Of a stretch of 64,000 nt of DNA, positions 1 to 10,729 are shown one piece after another (positions within the stretch are counted from its first letter, which is position 1; each line of letters begins with the position of its first letter). A model generated the notes under the pieces. It made no database searches. It was not told the DNA's origin and worked only from the letters and a program-made list of their open reading frames with translations. The stretch is from Clusia tigrina (Eukaryota > Arthropoda > Insecta > Diptera > Clusiidae): contig OV050030.1 in NCBI GenBank assembly GCA_920105625.2, positions 108,583,216 to 108,647,215 on the forward strand. Direction: 5' to 3'. Made by a program: the position numbers and the translations under genes.

Positions 1-1
1 T

Positions 2-1035
2 CCAGGAAGTTCCATAGATAATAAAAATAAGGGATATCAGCCAAAGGAGCCAGAATCAGTAACGGTACAGGAAAGTCTCGATACAGTAGACAGTATTTCA
101 CCTGTACGAACAAACGGTCGAAGATTAATAAGTTTGAGTCCGTCACTGGTTAAGTACCTCTCAGATTCGGGAGAAGAGAATCTGGAAACCCCCACAGAGG
201 TTAACGCTAATTTTTTATCAGAACTTAAGCAAGCATGTAGGAGTAAAATGGGCATTCTGGAAGTAGCTCATGCGGTTGTATGATCTGAGAACTGAGATAC
301 GGCGCTTCAAAAGAGGTTGTGAGTTAGCGGAACAGAGTCTTCCGGAAGCAGAAGGGGAACACTTGATAAAGTGTATTAGACAAAGGTGATGCGTTTGATT
401 TACTAATGCATAGCTCAGTAAGCACCCTGCTGGAGTTATACTCACTTTTAGATCGGACATATTTAAAACAAAAGTCGTACGACTGCATTGTACGGGAAAT
501 ACAGGAATCAACTCAGAAACCAGGGGAAGAATTGAGAGCCTGTGGACGAAGGCTCCAGTCTCTGGGGAACGCTGCTGAGACAGAAGCCAACAGGCAGTTT
601 CCAGGAAACGTTGCAGCATACAAGGCTCTAGTAGAACGAGCTATGATTTCTGTGTTTAAGGCAGGTCCGATAAATAGGGACTTGGCTAATTATATTCTTA
701 ATCTCACGCAGAGGAGTATGGCAGAATTAGTTAAAGCGGTCTCTTCCGCCGAATCAGCAATCCAACAGCGTGCGACAACAGGTGGAATCTGTTGGAATAA
801 TGCTCCTGCAGAGGTAGGACCGGTACAGCAGCGGAACCCAAGGGGAGTCGGCAGATTGATGGATCAAGTTCCGCAACAAAGAGACCAAGGATTCCTATTC
901 GAGAGATTCCAGCCGAGGAAACCTATTTGCTCATTCTACCGTAAGCAAGGGCATACAAGGGATGCGTGCGTTACACGCAAAAACACGCCGCGGTGTACGC
1001 TTGCGTACCCAACGCCTCAGAAAAGGACTACCTGA
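2..1035 (+). pseudogene. gypsy Gag, broken, no start
   Basis: Gag of a gypsy-family LTR retrotransposon, which would form the particle and bind the RNA. Frame 2-283 is an acidic linker ending at a stop. The reading moves frame, passes an in-frame break near 387, and continues from Met at 406 to 1035 as the capsid-like part. A zinc-knuckle-like motif lies near 930-972, but its second cysteine is tyrosine (CSFY instead of CxxC), so metal binding is doubtful. It runs straight into the RT frame at 966. A related old copy at 24851-25440 has a protease between these two parts, so the protease has been deleted here. An almost identical copy lies at 13143-14177. Confidence 0.75.
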
Positions 1036-1722
1036 TGGAGGAAGATTTTAGGCCTAAGTTCACTAGTTATGATAATTTTAAAGAACCGAATTATAGATCG
1101 GTTAATCAGATTAAGCAGGTAGATATAAGGGAAAGAATGGAGAGAGTGCTAGAATCATTGAAGTTAGACCCAAGCGTAAATTTAGAAGAGAAGGCATCGA
1201 TAGAAGCCATTTGTACGTCATTCCATGACATATTTTTGCTGGAAAGAGACAAGCTGACATATACACCAGAGATAGAGCATGAAATACCTACTAGGGTGGA
1301 TCAACCACCAATAAACCAGAAGCAATACAGAGTGCCACAAGCTCACAAAGATGAGGTAAATAGGCAAGTGGAAGGAATGTTAAAAGATAACATAATTTCA
1401 CCGAATATCTCGCCTTGGAATTCACCAATAATTTTGGTACCAAAGAAGGGAGGTGCTCAGGGTCAAAAGAAGTGGAGAATGGTCGTCGATTTTAGGAAAT
1501 TATACAACGCCACTATCAAGCAGGTGTTCCTAATTCCAAGGATAGAAGAAATTCTGGATCAATTGGGGCATAGTAGATATTTTTCTACACTTGATTTAGC
1601 GAGTGGCTACCGCCAAGTTCTGGGTGGATACCCAAGATAAGCAGAAAACCGCGTTCCGCACCGGTTTAGGGCATTATGAGTTTAACAGAATGCCGTTTGG
1701 ATTAACAGGAGCACCGGCTACC
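966..1722 (+). pseudogene. gypsy reverse transcriptase, N-terminal part, cut by inversion
   Basis: Start of a Ty3/gypsy RT: linker, then the fingers region with WNSPIILVPKK and WRMVVDFRKL, then the [12 protein letters not shown] motif near 1585-1620. A frameshift near 1621 ends this frame at 1640; the +1 frame continues as far as FGLTGAPAT near 1700-1722. There the coding sequence stops and inverted gag sequence begins. The catalytic YxDD and everything after it are missing on this side; the matching continuation lies on the other strand at about 12757 and below. Not functional. Confidence 0.85.
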
Positions 1723-2423
1723 TATTAATCCTAACGGGTCTGCGTATGTATTTGAGAGGTTGAAGGCGATCTTACTCTTGCTGACTTAACAGTGGCCCCG
1801 ATTCTCCTGAGCTCTAAATTTTCCTTCTCCAGATGCGATGCGGCTTCCTCAGTTTCCCGGAGTTGCCAAGAAAGTACTCTAGTTTTATTCTCGAGAAATT
1901 CAGTATTTATCTTCAATTCTTCTGTATCCTTCTGTATCCAAAGTTGACAAGTTTCCACCGTCCCTCGCTAATCTCCAGAGTACCTGCGCTTCCCTCTTGC
2001 TCGTTGCTGATTCCAATTGTTCAAACAATTTTTCTGCGAACAACTTTACCTCCGTCTGTAAAGACCTTAGCTTGTCTTGAGCCTTGTCCTCCTGCGAACT
2101 AGGACTATCTTCCTGCGCTTCCAGCTCTTCCAGATCTAATCTGAACTTGGTCAACCAGTCCCGTGTTAAACCGTTGACATATAACGGATAATCCTTGGCA
2201 AAGTATTTCTTGTCGCCACAACAGTCCTTAAAATTTAACAACTCCTCGTTGTTATCACTGAATGTCTTCAACAAGGCCTCTAGTTCCGCTATTCTCTTAC
2301 GGTAGTACGCGCTATTTTTCTTGCCTTGCTATCCTTCCTATAGTTCCTGATTTTCCTTTGGAATGCCTCACTCTGCCGCTTTTGCTCTTCCAGCAATATT
2401 TTCGCATCTTCTGGTGCTTCCAT
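1723..2423 (-). pseudogene. gypsy Gag 5' half, inverted relative to its own 3' half
   Basis: On the minus strand a Gag N-terminus starts at Met 2423 and reads through a charged, coiled-coil-rich region (many E, K, L and Q), with a frameshift near 2325. It then continues as an open frame from 2274 to 1900 and, after another shift, to 1731. The terminal stretch (LSWQLRETEEAASHLEKENL) is the coiled coil that also appears in plus orientation at 12764-12960. This shows that gag was split by an inversion. Identical in copy B (14867-15565). Confidence 0.75.
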
Positions 2424-3772
2424 AGACCGAATTAATCTTTACTTTCCACCCAAGACCTCAAAAACCACGTGTTACAGTATCCTAATTTTACAAAATAACT
2501 TGAAAATTCCCTTAAATAGTCCAATATGATTGCCCCAAATTCAATTAGTCCCAAAAAAAAACGCTTAGCAGTATACCAAATTACAGTTTATTCATATTCA
2601 TATTTATATTTATTTTATTCCACAAAAGTATTACCAGAAAATTTTCACACCCAAAGAAACATTTTACCGCAGAATTATACGCAAATTCATTTCAGTAAAA
2701 TGCTCTGTTGAGCTGTTCCGCTGTTCCATGCGAAATATAGGTTCATTCTTGCTGCGCAAATTGTAGTTTCGGAACTACACAAACTTTGATGCGACAACAT
2801 GTGTTGACGGCACCTCTTCAAATATCTTCACCTAATACTCTAACTCAATAGCCAAATATTTAAAACAACCATTTAAATTAATTCATATGTCTCCACAATA
2901 TATTTATTAACCCAATTCAAAAAATAATAGAAAGGTATTTTAAAAATAAATTAATTAACTCGCTTTATCAAACAATACAATTCAATGATCATGTTGATCT
3001 CACTCTTAAAAGCTCTTAAAGCTAGTTGTAAAATTTAACCTCCGCTTGTTCCAGTCTGAACATTTCCTGCCACAATCTATTGGCTTCGCTCCATGGCAGA
3101 GGAACTTCCTGATCCACCTGTTCTGCCAGAAACTTCCTCACGTCTATGCCAATAAGGTTGTGTGCGCGGCACCTTTGAAATGGGCCTCAGTTCATTCCTT
3201 CGATCTTCTGCAACCGTTACGTACTTGTTACTCTGGTCACTTATTTCCTGATATTCAAAGAAAATAAATATCCAATCTTAATACACGAACCGAACTTTAA
3301 TACAACTTAATCGCTGCCACGAAACACGCTGCCAATCAAATACTCGGAACGTCCCCAAAAAGTGAACCTAATTTTATTCCGGTCCTTGACACGGACAATA
3401 GAATCAAACTTTAGTCCCACGAAACGAGCATAAAGAACACCATCCCCTATTATGAATGCATGAACCCTATACCGTGGCACGTTCTTTCCTATATAACCTG
3501 ACCATTAACCATTCTTTCGAATCGACCTAGTGTCACCTAACCGCAGCGGCTATTCAGCCCCGATGCTGCTTCATCTGCATGACCGGCGCAAAAGCGCCCA
3601 CACGTCCACCGAAGAATCGTCGACAAAATTCATTTAAATACTAAAATGTCCTACTATAAGCATACTCACCATTCTTGCTCCCTCCATTGAACTCCTTTGA
3701 GATGGTTATCCTATTGGTTTCCTGTTGGTGGATTCCCGCGTAGGAGTGCTCTTTTCCTGGCACTCGACGTTG
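2424..3772 (-). other. Gypsy leader and noncoding region
   Basis: AT-rich sequence upstream of the inverted gag start. On the minus strand a possible LTR end (CTGTAACA at 2477-2470) is followed two bases later by TGG and a 17-base PBS-like stretch (2467-2449). I cannot match it to a named tRNA, so this is weak. A Met-less frame at 3162-3022 (minus) reads about 46 residues with the core LPWSEANRLWQEMFRLEQ and then stops; I do not recognise it, but it could be a leftover of a Gag or leader peptide. Otherwise I see nothing. Confidence 0.35.
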
Positions 3773-3791
3773 TATCCTACCAGCTGTGCCA
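3773..3791 (-). promoter_or_regulatory. Primer-binding site candidate, tRNA-Ser type
   Basis: On the minus strand TGGCACAGCTGGTAGGATA follows the LTR end at 3792. From memory it resembles the TGGCGCAGTCGGTAGGAT primer site used by 17.6/297-type gypsy elements, with three differences. The position right beside a TATA-containing LTR supports the call. Copy B carries the same site at 16914-16932. Confidence 0.5.
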
Positions 3792-4079
3792 AAATGATGT
3801 GTTGTCCTTGCTGCTCGTCGGGCGACTTCCTGTCGCGGGTCGCTGGACGCGTAGCTGAAAACTTTAAAACCCTATTGTTTTTAAATGAAGACCAAAGACA
3901 CTTTTCGTTTTAAGATAAAATCACAAGACCTTATTTCTTACAAATACTAATTCTTATATACTATTTCTTAACACTTATCTCAGTCTGTGAACTGACCTTT
4001 CTGGTGTTGCAGTTCCGCACCTGATTGGTCAAGTGTCGACGGTGCATTACGCTGCCCTCGTCGGCTCGACTGCGGAACT
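3792..4079 (-). repeat. Solitary gypsy LTR candidate, copy A
   Basis: On the minus strand the candidate starts AGTTCCGCAG and ends ACATCATT right before the PBS candidate, the AGT...ATT pattern of 17.6-type LTRs. A TATA box (GTATATAAGAA) lies near 3951-3967. The LTR carries a short inverted/duplicated GCGGAACTG motif near its start (about 4010-4079). No second LTR was found in the window. In copy B the LTR is 13 bp longer. Confidence 0.5.
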
Positions 4080-4783
4080 GTAATACCCTAAAATTTTACA
4101 TAATAACATTACACAAACTTACTTGAAACCTAAAAGTATGTTCTATTCTTAAATAACTTTTAGCACATGCTAATCCCACAGAGTGTGGCATCTATTAGGA
4201 GTCGATGCTGTGAGTTAACTACTTGTAGGTAGCTTGCTTCTAACTCACAGCAAAGGAACCCCATCTTTCCATTTTAGAATTGGGATTTATGTCTGATATT
4301 GCAAAAGTTAAGCGTTGATGATTGTTGAATAAATGAATATATTTAATACAGTATAAGTAATGTCTTAGGGTTTACAAAGCCCCTACTGCGAGCAATTCAC
4401 CCTCATTTGTTGCATAGTTCTCTTCACACTTAGAAAATGACGTCGAAATCATAGTACAGCAATGCGCCTAAGGCAACTGAAGAGGCGGCAGTCATTAATT
4501 CAAAAGTTTTTTTCTTAGTTCGGGTGTAACATCTTTCGACGAATTTTTTTTAATTTGCTAACCGTCATTTCACCTTTGGGTAGCAATCTACCTAAAATTC
4601 AACTTCAAACTAAAATCTACCTTAGAATAAAATTTTCAATCGGGCTGAAACTTCATGACTTGATTGGTTGGTTGGTTTCAGTGGCTGATCCAAGTCGGTC
4701 CTCACATGGATCACAATTATCGCCTTAGCGACGTTTTGATACCACAACCTCTCCTAACGCCGGAGAAAATGATGGGTTGTTCA
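4080..4783. other. Noncoding, probably LOA 3' untranslated region
   Basis: No convincing frame. It lies directly downstream (minus strand) of the end of the LOA-like ORF2 and is shared by both block copies. It contains a GTGAGTTAACT/AGTTAACTCAC-type inverted repeat near 4210-4252. The border between LOA 3' UTR and LTR-flanking sequence cannot be placed. Confidence 0.4.
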
Positions 4784-5000
4784 CTAAATACACTTTGTGG
4801 AGCTTAGGTATCTTAAAAGATCTTTCGGTTTTACACCCGAGAGATCGGATAAACTCGCTAGGAAATAGTTTCCTAGTGTTCTATTTCTTGCGGCCGCCAG
4901 AGCCGGGCATTCGCAAAGAAAATGGATTAAGGTTTCCTTCTCTTCTGAATTTCCACAACTTCTACAATGGGTATTGTATGGTCTCTGCAATTTCTCTGCA
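4784..5000 (-). pseudogene. LOA-like ORF2, C-terminal tail only
   Basis: Only the last ~70 residues of a non-LTR retrotransposon ORF2 remain: a zinc-binding motif HCRSCGNSEEKETLIHFLCEC (C-x2-C-x8-H-x4-C) and a leucine-rich tail ending KDLLRYLSSTKCI. It is the same as the end of the 590-residue frame at 17938-19710, with a C for W near the stop. Upstream coding is lost because gypsy sequence begins at 5001. Confidence 0.85.
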
Positions 5001-6418
5001 ACAGACACAGACATAACGCTACCAATGGAAACTCGTTTACTACCCACTCCATACATAAGGATACCCGCAAGAACAGAAATAATTCAACATATAAATTTAG
5101 AAATAAAAGAAGACAAATTAGTGTTAAATAGTGAAATAGAAAAAGGCATATTTGTAGCAAATACAATATTACCAGCAAAGGGAATGAGACACATCAATCT
5201 AATAAATACAAATGACCACCAGATACAATTAAAAAATATACAAATAAAAACTGAGCCTTTGAAAAACTATGATATTCTGTACTATACAAAAAACGAACGT
5301 AACAAACATGACAATCACAGATTCAACAAATTACTAGAAACACTACAATTAAAAATTTCCGATAAAACAACACAGGAAGAACTAATCCATATGTTCAGAG
5401 AATATCAAGATATATTTCATCTGGACGATGAACCACTTACTGCAAATAACTTCTACACTCAAAACCTATCCATCACAGACAATTCACTGGTTTACATAAA
5501 GAATTATCGTTTACCCCAAATACAACATGATGAAATAGAAAAACAGGTACAGAAACTGCTCAGGGACAAAATAATTGAACAATCAAACAGCCCTTACAAC
5601 TCACCATTGTTATTGGTTCCTAAGAAAACTCACGATAATGAAGACAAAAAATGGAGACTAGTAGGAAATTAAACGATAAACCAACCAGCGATAAATTTCC
5701 ATTAACGAGATTGGAGGATGTACTAGACGGACTAGGTAGAGCAAAATACTTCTCTACTCTGGACATGACGAACTCTTTTCACCAAATTCCATTGAACAAG
5801 AACTCCAGGCCATTAACAGCATTTTCAACAACAAATGGACATTTCCAATTTACGAGACTCCCTTTTGGATTGAAAATATCCTCTAACAGTTTCCAAAGAA
5901 TGCTTACATTGGCCTTGGCAGGTTTAGGTTCCTTTACGTAGTCGATATAATTGTATTCGGATGCAGCCTCAAACATCAGAATGAAAATCTAAGAAAAATA
6001 TTTGAAAGACTGCGTCAATACAATTTGAAGCTGAACTCGTCAAAATGTAATTTTCTAAGACCCGAAGTAGTTTATCTAGGCCATTTGATCACCCCACATG
6101 GTATAAAAACTGATCCAGCAAAATACGAAGCAATTAAGAAGTACCCTACCCCAAAAAACCCAGATGAGGTAAGAAGATTTATTGCATTTTGCAACTACTA
6201 TCGTAAATTTATACCCAACTTTGCGAGTATCACAAAAAGCCTGAATAACCTTCTAAAGAAAGGCCAACCTTTTGTATGGAGCGAGGAACGACAAACAGCA
6301 TTCAGCACTTTAAAAAACAAATTGATGAACCCACCAATACTAAGATACCCAGACTTTACAAAACCTCTTATTTTAACCACTGACGCATCTGACTACGCTC
6401 TAGGTGCAGTCGCAAGGT
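5001..6418 (+). pseudogene. gypsy protease remnant and reverse transcriptase
   Basis: Frame 4974-5672 gives the region between protease and RT and the RT fingers (YNSPLLLVPKK, KKWRLV). The frame shifts to 5651-5941 (STLDMTNSFHQIPLN, RLPFGL). After another shift near 5935 comes the catalytic box at 5935-5946, which reads YVVD instead of YVDD, so the first catalytic aspartate is lost. From 6025 the RT thumb and connection (VYLGHLITPHGI, RRFIAFCNYYRKFIPNF) lead to the first RNase H aspartate (TTDASD). Frameshifts plus the motif change make it inactive. Confidence 0.9.
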
Positions 6419-7314
6419 GAAATTGGCGAAGATGTTCCAATTTCCTACGCAAGCAAGTCCTTGTTAAAACATGAAATAAATAAATCAACAATTGAAAAAG
6501 AACTACTTGCAATCCATTGGGGCATACAGTTTTTTAGGCCATATCTATTCGGAAGGAAGTTCCTCGTGGTAACGGACCACATACCATTAGTGTCGCTTTT
6601 CGTCCACAAGAACCCTTCCTCTAAACTGACAAGGATACGACTAGACCTATCAGAATATGAGTTCGAAATAATATACAAAAAAGGAAAATCAAATACCAAC
6701 GCAGACGCACTTTCCAGAATCAAAATTGATTCAGAAACTTTAAAACAAATGATTCCTAAAGAAACCGATGAAAAAGCTAAAAGAACATTAATTATAACAA
6801 GGGGAATGGCTGCCAAAAAACATGCAGACCAACAAAAACAAGTGCAATACAAAACCCAAGAGAAGTCTGATCAACTTCATATCTGGGACTGTACATCTAT
6901 TACTGACGTCAGATACATTACAAAATTGAAATTTGAAAAAGCGAACGATATAAATATGAAGAGTACTCAATTAATCTATGAAAAAGATAAGAATATATTG
7001 CGCGCAAGGTACAACGATAATCCATCGAAATCCGTTTCGATTCTGGAGAAGCTGTCACCTCTTAATACAAAAACTATGCATAGTAGATCTAGTGATAACT
7101 ATACGAAATACGTTTCGATTATGGAGAAGCTAGCATCTGAAATAAAAAAATTCAAAGTCGACATTTTAGCGCTATCGAATAAGGATATAATTTTTGAAGG
7201 TATACAAAAAGAAGAATTTAAAAATATATTTAACAAGCAGCAAGAACAGCAAATTAAAGAAAATCGTTTCGCATACAAGATTATTATATATGAACCCCCT
7301 AAAAGAATTGAAAA
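6404..7314 (+). pseudogene. gypsy RNase H and linker to integrase
   Basis: RNase H of the 17.6-like Pol: the second catalytic acidic residue is in TIEKELLAIHWG, then VVTDHIPL and NADALSR. The domain is complete except for the frameshift near 6418 that separates its first aspartate. The ~200-residue linker is rich in lysine and contains a 16-residue near-repeat (DNPSKSVSILEKL at about 7018 and DNYTKYVSIMEKL at about 7099). The frame runs on to 7396. Confidence 0.85.
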
Positions 7315-8330
7315 GGATATAATTAAATATAAATTAATAAATGAATACCACAACTCAACACATGGAGGACACCTTGGTATAAGAACACCACTCTAAAACT
7401 AAAACAAAGATATGTGTGGAAAAATATGAGTCGAATGGTGAAATATTTTATAAAAAACTGTGACAAATGCGCACAGAACAAAATAACTAAACATATACAC
7501 GAAAAAGAAATAATAACAGACTCACCAAACACTAGTTTTGAAGTACTTGAAATAGACACAGTTGGACCACTAAGAATGTCAGACAGATTCAGATACATAC
7601 TCACAATACAGTGCGAACTGACAAAATTTGTAATAGCACACCCAATAGAAACCAAAGACGCTAAAACCGTAGCTAAAACAGTAGTAGAACAATGTATCCT
7701 AAAATATGGCCATTTTAAGACATTAAAATCAGATAGAGGCACTGAGTTCACAAATGAGCTCATGAACAACATTTGCAAATTACTAGACATTGCACAACAA
7801 TTCTCAACACCATACCATCACCAAACATTAGGATCAGTATAATCAGTAATCAGTAATTCATGTTATCTTTTACCAACGACTATGACTGGCACAATTGGAT
7901 CCCGTTCTATACATTTGCATATAATACAACCCCCCATGTAGACACACAATACACACCTTTTGAGCTTGTATATGGCAAATTACCACACCTCTCAAGTACT
8001 GACAGCCAAGAAAATCCAAAAATATACAATATGGATAACTACGCTAACGAACTCAGAATTAGATTACATTATTCAATAAAAAATGCGAAAGCATTAATCG
8101 AAAAATCGAAGCTACAAAAAAGTTTTGTAACACAAAAACACATAAACACACTAGATTTAAATATAGGAGATATGGTATTAGTAAGAAATATGAATAGAAA
8201 GAAAAACCAAAAACCCTACAATGGTCCTTATAGAGTAATTGAAATTCGGAATGTAAATTGTCTATTCGAAATAAAAGGAGACATAAAAGAACTCCATAAA
8301 AACTTATTAAAAAAATATACACCGTTGTAA
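7315..8330 (+). pseudogene. gypsy integrase, catalytic Glu region deleted
   Basis: An HHCC zinc domain (HNSTHGGH near 7350, CDKCAQNK near 7462, split by a frameshift near 7396). The DDE core has the first Asp in EIDTVGP and the second in SDRGTEFTN. After HHQTLGSV (7840) the frame stops, and coding resumes at 7860 as LLSFTNDYDW; the short stretch that should hold the third catalytic residue (Glu) is missing. The C-terminal part (GDMVLVRN, YNGPYRV) is intact to the stop at 8330. Inactive. Confidence 0.88.
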
Positions 8331-8432
8331 AGATAGACAAGTAAAATTTAATTAATTAATAAAACATAAATACTTTTATAAAAAAAAATTTTTTTTTGTT
8401 TAAACACCAACAAATTTTTTTTTTCCAGTAGG
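8331..8432 (+). other. A/T-rich gap and PPT candidate before LTR
   Basis: Between the integrase stop and the LTR: long A and T runs near 8378-8425, then a short purine stretch AGGATAAGGG ending about 8432 that may be the polypurine tract priming plus-strand synthesis. No env gene. Confidence 0.4.
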
Positions 8433-8643
8433 ATAAGGGTGTAGTGTATGAAAAGCATAATGTATATATATATACACACAAACGCCAACACCATACGCGG
8501 CGTAGGCACATGCAATGTGAGCGGAGACCCAACGTATATACTAAGTCTTAGCACATAAGAAATTAAAAGTATAAATAGCAATAAGATTTTATTAATAAAT
8601 CAGATTCGATCTGGAAACCAAACCTTTCGTTTCTCATTAAACA
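8433..8643 (+). repeat. 3' LTR candidate of the 17.6-like element
   Basis: Starts TGTAGTGTATG and ends TTAAACA, about 211 bp. It contains a TATA box (AAGTATAAATAGC near 8566) and a poly(A) signal (AATAAA near 8594). Borders are chosen from TG...CA, the preceding purine run and position after pol. No 5' partner exists in the window to confirm them. Confidence 0.5.
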
Positions 8644-8850
8644 TTTGGCTGTACTCCAATAGTCGCCGATTGAAATTGTGCGCAAGCTCTCGCGCCGCTA
8701 AATAATACTTTGAGCCCATCTGTACATAGCGATCATATATTTCTCTTCTTACACAAATATTTGGCTGTACTCACGTAGTCGCCGATTGAAATTGTGCGCT
8801 AGCTCTCGCGCCGCTAAATTAATTAATTGAGCCCATCTTTACATGGCGAT
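8644..8850 (+). repeat. 116-bp tandem duplication
   Basis: Two direct copies starting at 8644 and 8760 share TTTGGCTGTACTC, then GTCGCCGATTGAAATTGTGC and CTCTCGCGCCGCTAAAT, followed by GAGCCCATCT(G/T)TACAT(A/G)GCGATC. The second copy runs directly into the 22-bp minisatellite. No coding sense. It could be part of the LTR or flanking host repeat. Confidence 0.85.
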
Positions 8851-9021
8851 CCTGCCATCTTTACATGGCGATTCTGCCATCTTTACATGGCGACCCTTGC
8901 CATCTTTACATGGCGATCCTGCCATCTTTACATGGCGATCCTTGCCATCTTTACATGGCGATCCTGCCATCTTTACATGGCGATCCTGCCATCTTTACAT
9001 GGCGATCCTGCCATTTTTACA
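8833..9021 (+). repeat. 22-bp minisatellite, about 8.5 copies
   Basis: Unit CCATCTTTACATGGCGATCCTG, eight full copies and one partial. Two units (third and fifth) are 23 bp by an extra T (CCTTG). Variants are few, which points to recent expansion. The open frames across it (repeated SLHGD/AIFTWR/CHLYMA peptides) come from the repeat and are not genes. Confidence 0.95.
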
Positions 9022-10729
9022 CAATATACATACTGATATATGTAATAATGGCAGACAGGTTGAATTTTTTATACGGACAACGTACATGTTAGTGTTTTCC
9101 ATGCCATTTCGTCAGTTATGCAATAAAACTCAAGTATTATTCGACTTTTACTTGTCAGATAGAGACTATTGTATTCCGCCGATACTATCTCCATGTTCAC
9201 ATAAGCTTAAATCGTAGTCATCTCACACATTGGAAGCTCTTTCACTCTTTCATATAAAAATGAATTCTCACTAATTTCGTTTTCATTTTCTTCCAACCAA
9301 AAATTATCGCTGGACATCATCGTTGCAAATTTCGTATTATCATTTTGCGGCTTACTGATTCCCCTTCTTCTACATCTTCTTACTTTTCCTTATTCGGTCC
9401 GATTTTTGTTCGCTGCTCGTGCATTACATCTGCCGGTCTCCTGGATGTTGGTTAACATCTCACTTTGTCTTCGACGCTGCAGGAAGTCCCTTCCAGGTTC
9501 ATGCTGCACCATATTGTACCATCCAGATGTCCTTGTTTGCTCACTAACGTCTAATTATTTAAAACCAATACGCTTATACATGTATCGGACTTGCCGAGTT
9601 TTAATTATTCTTACTGGCTATTACATTCATTCAATTTCTAATATTTTTCCTAATGTATACTGTAAATTGTATTTAAATCTATATGTCGTATATCAACTAC
9701 GTCTTAACAAACAAACTATAAATAAGTAACAAAAACTATTTCCTTTACAAATACTATTACATTCTCTTTTTTTTTAAATTGTATCTTAAAAATTTCGCCT
9801 ATAAGCGATAAATTTATTATTTATTTTTTCTTTTGCAATCTGACATAAACCAGAATATTTAAGATAAACCCGTTTATGTGAAAACATTGTCCATTGCATG
9901 ACTCAATTTTGCATTGCATCTAATTATTCTATATTTTTAAATTTTACTACTAGCCCGGTATGTATATATCCATTAACAAGTGTAGTTCCCTACAACATGT
10001 AACCTGCTTATGATTTGAATACATACATACATTCAAGGCACTTTCAATTGTTTACAATTAATTGCTACAGTTATTACATAATGTGTAATGGTAAGCTAAA
10101 TATATTGTTCTAATTCAATATATGTATATATATACATTACTATTCCCCACAAGCTAATTTCCTAAGCGATAAACCGAAAAAATCTATGTATATTTACATG
10201 TCGCCTGCTACAGTATGAAAATATCTGCAAAAATATACATACGTACATACCCATCCCTCTTAACTAGAATACTTACTACTTTAAATATACGTTCGTACAT
10301 TCATTCCGTATATTATACACATATCTATATACATATATACTTACTTCACCAACGGTGCCGGCGCTACTGCTTACGCATCATATTGCACTTCATTAACAGT
10401 CGTATATATGTGTGTATATACTCTACGTTCAGTTTAAATTACTTACCCACGACTGTCTTATAATTTTATTTTTTAAAATGTGTCCAATGAACCCCTTTTT
10501 TATTATTTAATATTTAAAAAATATTTTTCCGTACTGTCTTCATTCGGCAATAGTGCCTAATAAGCAAATTTTTCTTACGTAAATTATACTCGCCCGATTT
10601 TAAGTGGCACACTTCTACTGGCCTTGACTTCGAAAATCGGAGCTGTGTGTGTTATTTGATAAACACACGTACATGTTTACGTTGTTATTCTTGTGTTTAC
10701 ACTTGTAAAACACTGTTAACACACGTCTT
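9022..10729 (-). other. Gypsy 3' noncoding region
   Basis: AT-rich with scattered TATATA and ACATACATAC tracts and no credible gene. Two diverged matches show it belongs to the gypsy element downstream of integrase: the reverse complement of about 9240-9900 matches 31890-32570, and 9950-10330 matches 41940-42480 in the same orientation. 9022-9239 is unassigned. LTR borders could not be placed. Confidence 0.6.

Larger units (their letters stand above)
1..5000 (+). repeat. 5-kb duplicated block, copy A
   Basis: This block repeats as 13143-18154 in the same orientation. Read by eye the copies differ at about 15 single bases, one homopolymer base near 2550 and a 13-bp indel near 4028 (present in copy B). 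The block holds gypsy gag and RT fragments, an inversion junction near 1723, an LTR and the 3' end of a LOA-like element. Its left edge lies outside the window. Its right edge at 5000 is a sharp break into an unrelated gypsy element, whereas copy B continues into the rest of the LOA element, so the truncation belongs to copy A. Confidence 0.95.
5001..8643 (+). mobile_element. 17.6/297-like gypsy element, 5' truncated
   Basis: Ty3/gypsy retrotransposon of the insect 17.6/297 group by the look of its Pol. Order: protease remnant/linker, RT, RNase H, linker, integrase, A/T-rich gap, LTR. Gag, the 5' LTR and most of the protease are gone. No env-like frame follows integrase. Pol is cut into six frames. 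The left end abuts the LOA fragment of copy A with no target duplication, so it looks like a recombination breakpoint, not an insertion end. Confidence 0.85.

Noticed and set aside
218..619. 133-residue minus-strand frame (and its copy at 13360-13761)
   Set aside because: Antisense to gag; composition follows the gag codons.
3725..3913. 62-residue plus-strand frame with clustered Cys
   Set aside because: It lies across the PBS and LTR candidate on the other strand and is better explained as noncoding.
8833..9021. Short regular repeats as a CRISPR array
   Set aside because: There are no unique spacers between units and the setting is a eukaryotic transposon cluster.
8827..9217. Three overlapping frames of about 70-120 residues across 8827-9217
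   Set aside because: They follow the 22-bp minisatellite in three phases; a 22-bp unit keeps all frames open by chance.
10215..10463. 82-residue frame rich in Tyr, Ile and His
   Set aside because: It follows ACATAC/TATATA tracts in noncoding gypsy 3' sequence.
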